This document shows positions 7,356-14,494 of a stretch of DNA of 18,231 bases, one piece after another. The translations under genes were made by a program, and so were the position numbers. The notes beneath the pieces were generated by a model that was not told the DNA's origin, did no database searches, and saw nothing but the letters and a program-made list of their open reading frames with translations. Position 1 is the first letter of the stretch. Every line of letters begins with the position of its first letter. The stretch lies in NCBI RefSeq assembly GCF_040649515.1, contig NZ_JBEZFP010000176.1, positions 1 through 18,231 on the forward strand, written 5' to 3'. This DNA is from Yinghuangia elevatio. GTDB lineage: Bacteria; Actinomycetota; Actinomycetes; Streptomycetales; Streptomycetaceae.

Positions 7356-10238
7356 TCACGCCGGAACGATGTTCACCAGCTTGGGCGGCCGTACGACCAC
7401 CATCCGCACCGCCGCGCCGCCCAGCGCGGACTGGACCGCCGCGTCGGCCAGGGCCAGTTCGCGCAGGTCGTCCTCGCCGATGCCCGGCGGCACCTCCAGG
7501 CGCGCCTTGACCTTGCCCTTGATCTGCACGACACACGTCACCGTGTCGTCGACGACGTACGCGGGGTCCGCCTCCGGGAAGTCATGGTGCGCCAGCGACC
7601 CGTCGTGGCCCAGGCGCGCCCACAGCTCCTCGGCGACGTGCGGCACCAGCGGCGCGACCATCAGGACCAACTTGTCCGCGACCGGGCGCGGCACCGAGTC
7701 CAGCTTGGTCAGATGGTTGTTCAGCTCGATCGCCTTGGCGATGGCCGTGTTGAACCGCATGCCTTCCAGGTCCTTGCGCATGCCGTCGATCGCCTTGTGC
7801 ATCGCGCGCAGCGTCGCCTCGTCGGGCTCGGTGTCGGCGACCCGCACCTCACCGGTCGACTCGTCGATGATGTTGCGCCACAGGCGCTGCAGGAAGCGGT
7901 ACGAGCCGACGATCGCGCGCGTGTCCCACGGGCGGGAGGCCTCCAGCGGGCCCATGGACATCTCATACAGGCGCAGGGTGTCCGCGCCGTACTCCTCGCA
8001 GATCTGGTCGGGAGTCACCGAGTTCTTCAGCGACTTGCCCATCTTGCCGTACTCGCGCTTGACCTCTTCGACCCCGAAGAAGAACTTGCCGTCCTCCTCC
8101 GTGACCTCTTCGGCCGGCACGTACACACCGCGCGCGTCGGTGTAGGCGAAGGCCTGGATGTAGCCCTGGTTGAACAGCTTGTGGAACGGCTCGAACGACG
8201 ACACGTAGCCCAGGTCGAACAGCACCTTGTGCCAGAAACGCGCGTACAGCAGGTGCAGCACGGCGTGTTCGGCCCCGCCGACGTACAGGTCGACGCCGCC
8301 GGACGCGCCCGCGGTACGCGGACCCATCCAGTACTTCTCGTTCTCGGGGTCGACCAGCTGGTCGGGGTTGGTCGGGTCCACGTAGCGCAGTTCGTACCAG
8401 CACGAACCCGCCCAGTTGGGCATCGTGTTGGTCTCGCGGCGGTAAGTACGCGGCCCATCGCCCAGGTCCAGTTCGACCGTCACCCAGTCCTCGCGCCGCG
8501 ACAGCGGCGTCTCGGGCTGCGAGTCGGCGTCGTCCGGGTCGAACGTGCGCGGGCTGTAGTCGTCGATCTCCGGCAGCTCGACCGGCAGCATGGAGTCCGG
8601 CAGTTCGTGCGCGATGCCGTCCTCGTCGTAGACGATCGGGAAGGGCTCGCCCCAGTACCGCTGGCGGCTGAACAGCCAGTCCCGCAGCCGGTAGGTGACG
8701 GTCGGCGCGCCGACGCCCTGCGCCGCCAGATGCGCGTCCATGGCGCGCTTGGCCTCGGTCACGTCCAGGCCGTTCAGGCTGAAGTCGGGCGTGGCCGAGT
8801 TGACGATCCGGGCGGTCTTGGAGACGAACGCGTCGTCCCACGTGGCCGGGTCGGTCGAGCGGCCGTCGTCGGGCTCGACGACGCAGATCATCGGCAGCTC
8901 GAACTTGCGGGCGAACTCGAAGTCCCGGTGGTCGTGGGCGGGCACCGCCATGATGGCGCCGGTGCCGTAGCCGGCCAGCACGTAGTCGGCGATGAACACG
9001 GGGACGGCCGTGCCGCCGGCCGGGTTGACCGCGTAAGCGCCCGTGAAGACACCGGTCTTGTCACGGCCTTCGGTCTGCCGCTCGACCTCGGACTTGGACG
9101 CGGCCTCGGCACGGTACGCCGCGACCGCCTCCGCCGGGGTGGCCGCCCCGCCCGTCCACGCCTCCGGCGTACCCGCCGGCCAGGCGTCGGGCACGACGGC
9201 CCCGACCAGCTCGTGCTCGGGCGCCAGGACCATGTACGTCGCGCCGAACAGGGTGTCCTGACGGGTCGTGAACACGCGGACGGACACGTCCTCGTGGCCC
9301 ACGAAGGCGAAGTCGATGTGCGCGCCCTCGGACCGGCCGATCCAGTTGCGCTGCATCAGCTTGATCGGCTCGGGCCAGTCCAGCGTGTCCAGGTCGTCGA
9401 TCAGCCGGTCGGAGTACGCGGTGATCCGCATCATCCACTGCTTCAGGCTGCGCTTGAACACCGGGAAGTTGCCGCGCTCGCTGCGCCCGTCGGCGGTGAC
9501 CTCCTCGTTCGCCAGCACGGTGCCCAGACCTGGGCACCAGTTGACCGGCGCCTCGGACAGGTAGGCCAGGCGGAAGCCGTCGACCACCTTCGCCTGCTCC
9601 GCGCGGCTCAGGTCGGCCCACACCCCACCGCCGGGAACCGCTCGGGTGCCCTTCTCGAACTGCTCGACCAGGTCGGCGATCGGCCGCGCGCGGCCCTTGC
9701 CGCCGTCGGCCTCGGTGTCGTACCAGGACGTGCGCAGTTGCAGGAAGATCCACTGCGTCCAGCGGTAGTAGTCCGGGTCGATCGTCGAGATCGAGCGGCG
9801 CGGGTCGTGGCCCAGGCCCAGGCGGCGCAGCTGACGGCGCATGGTGGCGATGTTCGCCTCGGTGGTGATGCGCGGGTGCGTGCCGGTCTGCACCGCGTAC
9901 TGCTCGGCGGGCAGGCCGAACGCGTCGTAGCCCAGGGTGTGCAGCACATTGAACCCGGTCATGCGCTTGTACCGGGAGAACACGTCGGTGGCGATGTAGC
10001 CCAGGGGGTGGCCGACATGCAGGCCCACACCCGACGGGTACGGGAACATGTCCATCACGAACATCTTCTCGCGGCCCGCGACCTTGTCCGGCTCGGCCAG
10101 CGGGCCCACCGGGTTCGGGGCCTCGAACGTGCCGTCCCCTTCCCAGCGGTCCTGCCAGCGCAGCTCGATCTCGCCGGCCATGGCGGCCGTGTAGCGGTAG
10201 GGCTCGGTCGGCTCGGCGGCCTGCGTCGTCTCGGTCAT
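7356..10238 (-). CDS. leuS: Leucyl-tRNA synthetase
   Basis: 960 residues; class Ia synthetase that charges tRNA-Leu. The catalytic HIGH motif appears as HVGHP (74-78) within MFPYPSGVGLHVGHPLGY. The editing domain CP1 has TTRQDTLFGATYMVLAPEH (324-342; most LeuRS have TTRPDT) and GYGTGAIMAVPAHDHRDFEF (423-442), including the Asp (436) used in proofreading. RDWLFSRQRYWGEPFP (519-534) and TNTMPNWAGSCWYELRY (603-619) are typical. The KMSKS loop is KMGKSLKNSV (732-741), a common bacterial variant. The C-terminal anticodon-binding and LeuRS-specific domains are present and intact. The ATG at 10238 is chosen over in-frame extensions to 10316 because homology begins after it, GAGG lies just upstream, and the upstream part is the attenuator. 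Its leader suggests leucine-dependent control. Confidence 0.98.
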   Translation of the reverse strand: MTETTQAAEPTEPYRYTAAMAGEIELRWQDRWEGDGTFEAPNPVGPLAEPDKVAGREKMFVMDMFPYPSGVGLHVGHPLGYIATDVFSRYKRMTGFNVLHTLGYDAFGLPAEQYAVQTGTHPRITTEANIATMRRQLRRLGLGHDPRRSISTIDPDYYRWTQWIFLQLRTSWYDTEADGGKGRARPIADLVEQFEKGTRAVPGGGVWADLSRAEQAKVVDGFRLAYLSEAPVNWCPGLGTVLANEEVTADGRSERGNFPVFKRSLKQWMMRITAYSDRLIDDLDTLDWPEPIKLMQRNWIGRSEGAHIDFAFVGHEDVSVRVFTTRQDTLFGATYMVLAPEHELVGAVVPDAWPAGTPEAWTGGAATPAEAVAAYRAEAASKSEVERQTEGRDKTGVFTGAYAVNPAGGTAVPVFIADYVLAGYGTGAIMAVPAHDHRDFEFARKFELPMICVVEPDDGRSTDPATWDDAFVSKTARIVNSATPDFSLNGLDVTEAKRAMDAHLAAQGVGAPTVTYRLRDWLFSRQRYWGEPFPIVYDEDGIAHELPDSMLPVELPEIDDYSPRTFDPDDADSQPETPLSRREDWVTVELDLGDGPRTYRRETNTMPNWAGSCWYELRYVDPTNPDQLVDPENEKYWMGPRTAGASGGVDLYVGGAEHAVLHLLYARFWHKVLFDLGYVSSFEPFHKLFNQGYIQAFAYTDARGVYVPAEEVTEEDGKFFFGVEEVKREYGKMGKSLKNSVTPDQICEEYGADTLRLYEMSMGPLEASRPWDTRAIVGSYRFLQRLWRNIIDESTGEVRVADTEPDEATLRAMHKAIDGMRKDLEGMRFNTAIAKAIELNNHLTKLDSVPRPVADKLVLMVAPLVPHVAEELWARLGHDGSLAHHDFPEADPAYVVDDTVTCVVQIKGKVKARLEVPPGIGEDDLRELALADAAVQSALGGAAVRMVVVRPPKLVNIVPA

Positions 10239-10314
10239 CGTCCTCAGGGCTCCTGGGTGCACACGTGTGCGTGTCGTATTGGCCGTCGAAATAACGCGGT
10301 CTTGCCGGAAATAC

Positions 10315-10338
10315 AAAAACCCCTCGCACAGGAGGGGT
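10315..10338 (-). terminator. Intrinsic terminator in the leuS leader (attenuator)
   Basis: In the transcribed (minus) sense: ACCCCTC, loop CTGTGC, GAGGGGT, then a run of T. This is a perfect 7 bp stem with a U-tract, one of the few textbook rho-independent terminators in this GC-rich window. It lies about 80 bases before the leuS ATG and about 50 after the leader peptide stop, so it would stop transcription before leuS. Confidence 0.85.
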
Positions 10339-10339
10339 C

Positions 10340-10401
10340 GCCGCGCCGAGGTGGGCGACAGCGCCTCATGCGAGGTGGTCGCCCGTCCTGCTCAGCGCGG
10401 C
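10340..10401 (-). promoter_or_regulatory. Mutually exclusive RNA stems of the leuS attenuator
   Basis: Read on the minus strand. Segment 1 (10384-10372, GGGCGACCACCTC) pairs with segment 2 (10367-10353, GAGGCGCTGTCGCCC) through 7 plus 4 bp. Segment 2 can instead pair with segment 3 (10342-10332, GGCGACCCCTC) through 4 plus 6 bp, and this destroys the terminator's first arm. Segments 1 and 3 are near-copies of each other, as expected of competitors. Separately, the end of the leader ORF (10401-10391) can pair over 11 bp (one G-U) with 10350-10340. All pairings were worked out by hand; energies were not computed. Confidence 0.65.
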
Positions 10402-10427
10402 CCGGTAAGCAGCAGTACGGCACGCAT
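10392..10427 (-). CDS. leuS leader peptide MRAVLLLTGPR
   Basis: An 11-residue ORF with three consecutive Leu codons, CTG CTG CTT (10415-10407); CTT is rare in GC-rich actinomycetes. It ends in TGA about 10 bases before the competing stems. No Shine-Dalgarno sequence precedes the ATG. A TACCCT hexamer at 10439-10434 (TAnnnT type) lies 6 bases upstream, so transcription may start at the ATG itself, as in other leaderless actinobacterial messages. Position, length, Leu run and following terminator together indicate an attenuation peptide. Confidence 0.75.
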   Translation of the reverse strand: MRAVLLLTGPR

Positions 10428-10433
10428 AGCCAC

Positions 10434-10439
10434 AGGGTA
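10434..10439 (-). promoter_or_regulatory. Candidate -10 element for the leuS leader transcript
   Basis: TACCCT on the minus strand, 6 bases upstream of the leader ATG. This spacing would place the transcription start at or next to the ATG. No good -35 (TTGACA-like) was found 17-18 bases further up. Confidence 0.35.
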
Positions 10440-10489
10440 CCGGATGGTGCTCCGCCGACCTCGCGATATCCCCGCGAAGGCCGCCCGCG

Positions 10490-11122
10490 TCAGACGAGCG
10501 ACAGGACGAGGAGCATCTGCGCGAGGTGGTACGACACCGCGATGCTGATGCGGGCGTACGGCGTTTCCTCCCGGAAGCGGTTCCACCCGGCGAGGGCGTC
10601 CGAGCAGTAGAACAGGAACGCCCCCGCGACCGCGGTCGGCCGACCGGTCGCGGACGCCGCCACCACCATGACCGACAGCACGCCTATGTAGAGCACGACC
10701 GGCAGCGTCAACATGGGACGGGACGCGCGGACACCGAGGACAAGCCGGACCGCGTACCCGAGAGTTGCCACCAGAACGACCACGATGCCGGCCGCGGCCC
10801 ACAGCCACGACCAGCCGACCTGCTGGAACCCGACGACATAGGCCGCGTGCGCCGCGAGGGACGCGCCGACGGCCGCCACGAAGTGCCGTTCGCCCCCGAG
10901 CGTGAGCACATCGCGGGTCAGCGACAGGCCGAGGGCTATGAGGAAGGCGGCGCGCTGGCTCTCGCTGGACGGGTCGAGGGCGGCCGCCACGGCTATGAGC
11001 GCCACGATGACGGCCGGCTTGGCCCGGCTTTCGAGCCGCAAATCCTCGCGTCCGACTGCGGCCCAGTCGGCGACCGCCACGATGGCGGCCACCGCGAACA
11101 GGGTCCACGCGAGGGGGGTCAT
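10490..11122 (-). CDS. YhhN/TMEM86 family membrane protein (lysoplasmalogenase-like)
   Basis: 210 residues, nearly all hydrophobic, with about eight membrane helices and short loops. Features that place it in the YhhN/TMEM86 family are a PSSESQRAAFLIALGLSLTRDVLT segment near residues 51-74, and SDALAGWNRF near 175-184 towards the C-terminus, matching the conserved Asp-bearing helix ends of the family. Characterised TMEM86 members hydrolyse the vinyl-ether bond of lysoplasmalogens, releasing a fatty aldehyde and glycerophospho-ethanolamine or -choline; activity is unproven for most bacterial members. The ATG at 11122 has no strong ribosome binding site. It follows the amine-catabolism operon on the same strand after 176 bases, and a CCA...TTGG motif like those before the operon lies 10 bases upstream. 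It ends 62 bases before the leuS leader. Confidence 0.75.
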   Translation of the reverse strand: MTPLAWTLFAVAAIVAVADWAAVGREDLRLESRAKPAVIVALIAVAAALDPSSESQRAAFLIALGLSLTRDVLTLGGERHFVAAVGASLAAHAAYVVGFQQVGWSWLWAAAGIVVVLVATLGYAVRLVLGVRASRPMLTLPVVLYIGVLSVMVVAASATGRPTAVAGAFLFYCSDALAGWNRFREETPYARISIAVSYHLAQMLLVLSLV

Positions 11123-11131
11123 GACCGGCGA

Positions 11132-11144
11132 CCATACTGATTGG
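11132..11144. promoter_or_regulatory. Operator-like CCATACTGATTGG before the YhhN gene
   Basis: This 13-mer matches 10 of 13 positions of CCAATCTCATTGG at 15912-15924 in the regulator/ligase promoter. It also contains a GATTGG end identical to the second site there. It sits 10-22 bases upstream of the YhhN start codon. A shared regulator is possible but rests on one short match. Confidence 0.3.
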
Positions 11145-11243
11145 TAACCGGAGAATTCGCCTATCGGGGCAGTACGTCATGCAACCGTGATGCGCCTGAG
11201 TCCGACCCGCGTTGTGGTGCGCGTCTCCTGTCCTTGACATCCA

Positions 11244-11291
11244 CCGGCGTGCGCGCCGGGGCGCACCGCGGCATGCGGGCGCCTCCGGCGC
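11244..11291 (-). terminator. Hairpins after the amine-catabolism operon
   Basis: Two inverted repeats lie just downstream of the hydrolase stop: GCGCC-TCC-GGCGC (11279-11291) and CCGGCG-TGCG-CGCCGG (11244-11259). No U-tract follows, which is common for actinomycete terminators. They may end or attenuate operon transcription before the YhhN gene. Confidence 0.4.
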
Positions 11292-11298
11292 GGCGGCC

Positions 11299-12021
11299 TC
11301 AGACCGGGACAACCGTCGACGCCGAGCGCGCCTCGGCCGCCGCCACGAGTCCCGCGAACGGCGACAGGTCGTCGTCCACCTCGGGGTGCCACTGCACCGC
11401 GACCGCGAACGGGTGGCCCGGCACCTCCAGCGCTTCGACGGTTCCGTCGGGGGCCCGCCCCGTCACCACGAGTCCGGCGCCGAGCGTGTCCACGGCCTGG
11501 TGGTGGTACGTCGCGACGTCCAACTCGGTCCGCCCGTACAACTGCGCCGTGCGGCTCCCCGGCACCAGGGAGACCGGGTGCCGCCCGTACTGCCCGGGAG
11601 CGGGCGCGTGGCGCTCGTCGCCGAGCCGGTCCGGCAGATGCTGGACCAGCGTGCCGCCGCGCAGGACGTTGAGGACCTGGAGGCCGCGGCAGATGCCCAG
11701 CACCGGGATACGTGCGTCGAACGCCCGCTCGGCGAGCGCGAACTCGGCCGTGTCCCGCGCCGGGCGCACGAACCCGGTGCGCTCGTGCGCCTCGCTCCGG
11801 TACCTGGCCGGATCGATGTCGCCGCCCCCGGCGATCAGAAGCGCGTCGATGCGGTCGACGGCCTCGGCGACATCCGGCACGGACGGCAGGAGCACGGGCA
11901 GCCCGCCGGCGGCCGCGACACGGTCGACGTACGCCTGCGGGAGGAGCGTCGCCTGCACGTCCCAGGCGGCCCATTTGGCCTGTTCGCTGTAGGCGGTGAT
12001 GCCGATGACGGGGCGGGGCAT
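11299..12021 (-). CDS. PuuD-type gamma-glutamyl hydrolase (class I glutamine amidotransferase fold)
   Basis: 240 residues from ATG 12021. Proteins of this family (peptidase C26, PuuD) cleave gamma-glutamyl amides such as gamma-glutamyl-GABA to free glutamate. The Cys-His-Glu triad is visible: GICRGLQVLN holds the nucleophile Cys (about residue 110) and VQWHPEVDDD holds His and Glu (about 210-212). The N-terminal PVIGITAY and the LLIAGGGDIDPARY segment (GG-x-D-x-P-x-x-Y) are family marks. AGGTGG lies 8 bases before the ATG at 12021. A GTG at 12033 adds four residues but has a poorer site. It is the last gene of the four-gene operon, where it would release glutamate from the oxidised gamma-glutamyl product. 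Confidence 0.93.
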   Translation of the reverse strand: MPRPVIGITAYSEQAKWAAWDVQATLLPQAYVDRVAAAGGLPVLLPSVPDVAEAVDRIDALLIAGGGDIDPARYRSEAHERTGFVRPARDTAEFALAERAFDARIPVLGICRGLQVLNVLRGGTLVQHLPDRLGDERHAPAPGQYGRHPVSLVPGSRTAQLYGRTELDVATYHHQAVDTLGAGLVVTGRAPDGTVEALEVPGHPFAVAVQWHPEVDDDLSPFAGLVAAAEARSASTVVPV

Positions 12022-12069
12022 GAGAGGTACCACCTGTCTCGCTGACGATGCCGTGGTTCTTGCGGGCGG

Positions 12070-12834
12070 CTAGAGCGGTGTCACGTAGGCACCCGAAATC
12101 CCGCCGTCGACCAGGAACTCGGCGGCAGTGATGAAGGACGCGTCGTCGGAGGCGAGGAACGCGACCGCCGCCGCGATCTCCTCGGCCTCCGCGAAGCGCC
12201 CGGTGGGGATGTGCACAAGTCGTCGTGCCGCGCGCTCCGGGTCCTTGGCGAACAGCTCTTGCAGCAGCGGAGTATTCACCGGCCCCGGGCACAGGGCGTT
12301 GACACGAATACCCTCCCGCGCGAATTGCACGCCAAGTTCGCGCGACATGGCCAGCACCCCGCCCTTCGACGCGGTATAGGAGATCTGCGACGTCGCCGCC
12401 CCCATGCGGGCCACGAAGCTCGCGGTGTTGACGATCGACCCCTTGCCCTGGCGCTGCATGTAGGGGATGACGTACTTGCAGCACAGATAGACCGACGTCA
12501 GATTGACCTCCTGCACGCGGCGCCATGCGTCGAGTCCGGTGGTCAGGATCGAGTCGTCGTCGGGCGGCGAGATGCCGGCGTTGTTGAACGCGACGTCGAT
12601 GCGACCGTACGTGTTGAACGCGGCCTGGTACATGGCTTCGACGTCGGCCTCGGAGGTGACGTCGGCCTTGACGAACAGGCCGGCCACCGCCTCCGCCGCG
12701 GCCTCCCCCGCGGTCTCGTCGACGTCGACGCAGACCACGTTGGCGCCCTCGGACGCGAGGCGCTTCGCGGTGGCCAGGCCGATGCCGCTGCCGGCACCGG
12801 TGATGACGGCCGTGCGGCCCTCGAAACGCTTCAC
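12070..12834 (-). CDS. Short-chain dehydrogenase/reductase (SDR), likely alcohol dehydrogenase of the operon
   Basis: 254 residues, classical SDR. The Rossmann motif TGAGSGIG (12-19) binds the cofactor. An Asp (37, CVDVD) at the end of beta-2 favours NAD over NADP. NNAG is at 84-87, the catalytic Asn at 111, Ser at 139, and Tyr153-x3-Lys157 (YTASK). PGPVNTP (183-189) and a C-terminal LVDGGISGAY complete the fold. The start is GTG at 12834, with GGAGG four bases upstream. By context it could oxidise the hydroxyl of a gamma-glutamyl amino alcohol to the aldehyde used by the neighbouring aldehyde dehydrogenase. SDRs have many substrates, so this role is inferred from position only. It follows the repeat array at 12870-13005. 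Confidence 0.92.
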   Translation of the reverse strand: MKRFEGRTAVITGAGSGIGLATAKRLASEGANVVCVDVDETAGEAAAEAVAGLFVKADVTSEADVEAMYQAAFNTYGRIDVAFNNAGISPPDDDSILTTGLDAWRRVQEVNLTSVYLCCKYVIPYMQRQGKGSIVNTASFVARMGAATSQISYTASKGGVLAMSRELGVQFAREGIRVNALCPGPVNTPLLQELFAKDPERAARRLVHIPTGRFAEAEEIAAAVAFLASDDASFITAAEFLVDGGISGAYVTPL

Positions 12835-12869
12835 TGTTCCTCCGTACGTGCTTTGATGCGGCGGTTGCC

Positions 12870-13005
12870 GGTCATCGGTCGGTCACTCCGTACCGATGGC
12901 GCTTGTCCGGTCATCGGTCACTCCGTTCCGATGCTCGCTCTGTCGGTCATCGGTCACTCCGTTCCGATGCTCGCTCTGTCGGTCATCGGTCACTCCGTTC
13001 CGATG
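12870..13005. repeat. 36 bp tandem array copying the 3' end of the aldehyde dehydrogenase gene
   Basis: Two identical 36 bp units (12909-12944 and 12945-12980) are flanked by a 25 bp partial unit that is the real 3' end of the aldehyde dehydrogenase gene (12981-13005, holding its stop) and by a diverged 39 bp unit (12870-12908). Each unit carries the inverted repeat CATCGG-10 bases-CCGATG; in the diverged unit the arm spacing is longer. The array fills most of the 155-base gap before the SDR gene and, transcribed, would give up to four successive hairpins. Copies of the stop codon and last four codons (Ile-Gly-Thr-Glu) are included, pointing to duplication from the gene end. Confidence 0.95.
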
Positions 13006-14357
13006 AACACGTTCTTCGTCTCGGTGAAGGCCGCCAGTGCGTCCGGGCCCAGTTCGCGGCCGAGGCCGGACTGTTTGAAGCCGCCGAAGGGCGTCCAATA
13101 GCGGACCGAGGAGTGTGAGTTGACGGACAGATTGCCCGCCTCGACGCCGCGACTGACCCGCAGTGCGCGGCCGATGTCGCGGGTCCAGATCGAGCCGGCC
13201 AGGCCGTAGACGGTCGCGTTGGCGATGCGCACCGCGTCGTCCTCGTCCTCGAACGGGATCACCGCGGTCACCGGGCCGAAGATCTCGTCGGTGACGGTCC
13301 GGTCCAGCGGATCGGCGGGCGTCAGGACCGTGGCCGGGTACCAGAAGCCCTTGCCGGACGGCACCGTGCCGCGGATGGCGACGGGTGCGTCGTCGGTCAC
13401 GTACCCGCGCACCCGGTCGAGTTGCGCGGCCGAGACCAGCGGGCCCATCTCGGTTGCCGGGTCGTTGGGGTCGCCCGCGCGCACCGCGAGGATGTGCGGC
13501 TCCAGCAGTTCGAGGAACCTGTCGTACGCGCCGCGCTGCACCAGAATGCGGCTCCGCGCGCAGCAGTCCTGCCCCGTGTTGTCGCAGAACGACATCGGCG
13601 CTGCCGCCGCGGCCTTCTCCAGGTCGGCGTCGGCGAACACGATGTTGGCGCTCTTGCCGCCGAGTTCGAGCGTCACGCGCTTCACGCCGCCCGCGGCGCG
13701 CGCCATGATCTCCTTGCCGACCGCCGTCGAGCCGGTGAACACGATCTTGCGGACGAGTTCGTGGTCGACCAGCGCGCGGCCCGCCTCGGTTCCGCGGCCG
13801 GGCAGCACCTGGAACACACCCTCCGGAAGACCGGCCTCCAGTGCCAGTTCGGCGACCCTGAGCGCGGTCAGCGGTGTCAGCTCGGCGGGCTTGGCGACGA
13901 CCGTGTTGCCGGCCGCGAGCGCGGGCGCCAGGCCCCATCCGAGGATGGGCAGCGGGAAATTCCAGGGCACGATGAGGCCGACGACGCCCAGCGGCTCCTG
14001 GAAGGTGACGTCGATGCCGCCCGGCACCGGGATCTGACGCCCGGTCAGGCGCTCGGGCGCACCGGCGTAGTAGTGCAGGACGTCGCGCAGGTTGCCGACC
14101 TCCCAGCGCGCGTTGCCCACCGGATGCCCGGCCTCGGCCACTTCGAGAGCCGCCAGTTCGTCGGTGTGGGCGTCGACGACCTCGGCGAAGCGGCGCAGCT
14201 GGCGGGCGCGGTCGCCGGGCGCGACGGCGCGCCACGACGGGTACGCGGCGGCGGCGCGGCGTACCGCAGCATCCACCTCGGCGGCACTCGCCATCGGCAC
14301 GGAGGCGACCGTTTCCTCGGTCGCCGGGTTGATCACGTCGAAGACGTCGTCGGCCAT
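12990..14357 (-). CDS. Aldehyde dehydrogenase family protein
   Basis: 455 residues, slightly shorter than the usual 470-500 of the NAD(P)-dependent ALDH superfamily, which oxidises aldehydes to acids in the cytosol. Motifs: PWNFP (131-135), VAKPAE (154-159) with the cofactor-binding Lys156, FTGS (207-210), the general base in ELGGKSAN (Glu231), GQDCCA with the catalytic Cys265, EIFGPV (358-363) and the C-terminal PFGGFKQSGLGRELG (423-437). The start ATG 14357 is chosen because AAAGGG lies six bases upstream; the frame extends to 14438 without such a site. It lies between the ligase and SDR genes, so the likely substrate is the gamma-glutamylated aldehyde formed in the same pathway. The last codons are duplicated downstream in a tandem array. 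Confidence 0.93.
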   Translation of the reverse strand: MADDVFDVINPATEETVASVPMASAAEVDAAVRRAAAAYPSWRAVAPGDRARQLRRFAEVVDAHTDELAALEVAEAGHPVGNARWEVGNLRDVLHYYAGAPERLTGRQIPVPGGIDVTFQEPLGVVGLIVPWNFPLPILGWGLAPALAAGNTVVAKPAELTPLTALRVAELALEAGLPEGVFQVLPGRGTEAGRALVDHELVRKIVFTGSTAVGKEIMARAAGGVKRVTLELGGKSANIVFADADLEKAAAAAPMSFCDNTGQDCCARSRILVQRGAYDRFLELLEPHILAVRAGDPNDPATEMGPLVSAAQLDRVRGYVTDDAPVAIRGTVPSGKGFWYPATVLTPADPLDRTVTDEIFGPVTAVIPFEDEDDAVRIANATVYGLAGSIWTRDIGRALRVSRGVEAGNLSVNSHSSVRYWTPFGGFKQSGLGRELGPDALAAFTETKNVFIGTE

Positions 14358-14494
14358 CGCGGCCCTTTCTCTGTCTCTCTTGCGATGTCTTGCTGCGTTG
14401 TGTGCCGCGCGCCGAGCCACAGACGACTCACCTGACACGTCACGCGGGCCGTGTGCGTTCGACCTCCGGCAGCCTCACGCGCCATGCGCGCGCC

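Noticed and set aside
10239..10489. T-box riboswitch before leuS
   Set aside because: I could not find the conserved T-box antiterminator bulge sequence; the Leu-codon ORF and competing stems explain the leader better.
7263..10610. 1115-codon plus-strand ORF opposite leuS
   Set aside because: Antisense shadow of leuS; its sequence is low-complexity Val/Arg/His-rich without any family feature.
11234..11239. Perfect TTGACA (-35) on the plus strand
   Set aside because: No -10 element follows at 16-19 bases and there is no plus-strand gene downstream.
12870..13005. CRISPR-like array
   Set aside because: The 36-base units are contiguous with no unique spacers, and they copy an adjacent gene end.
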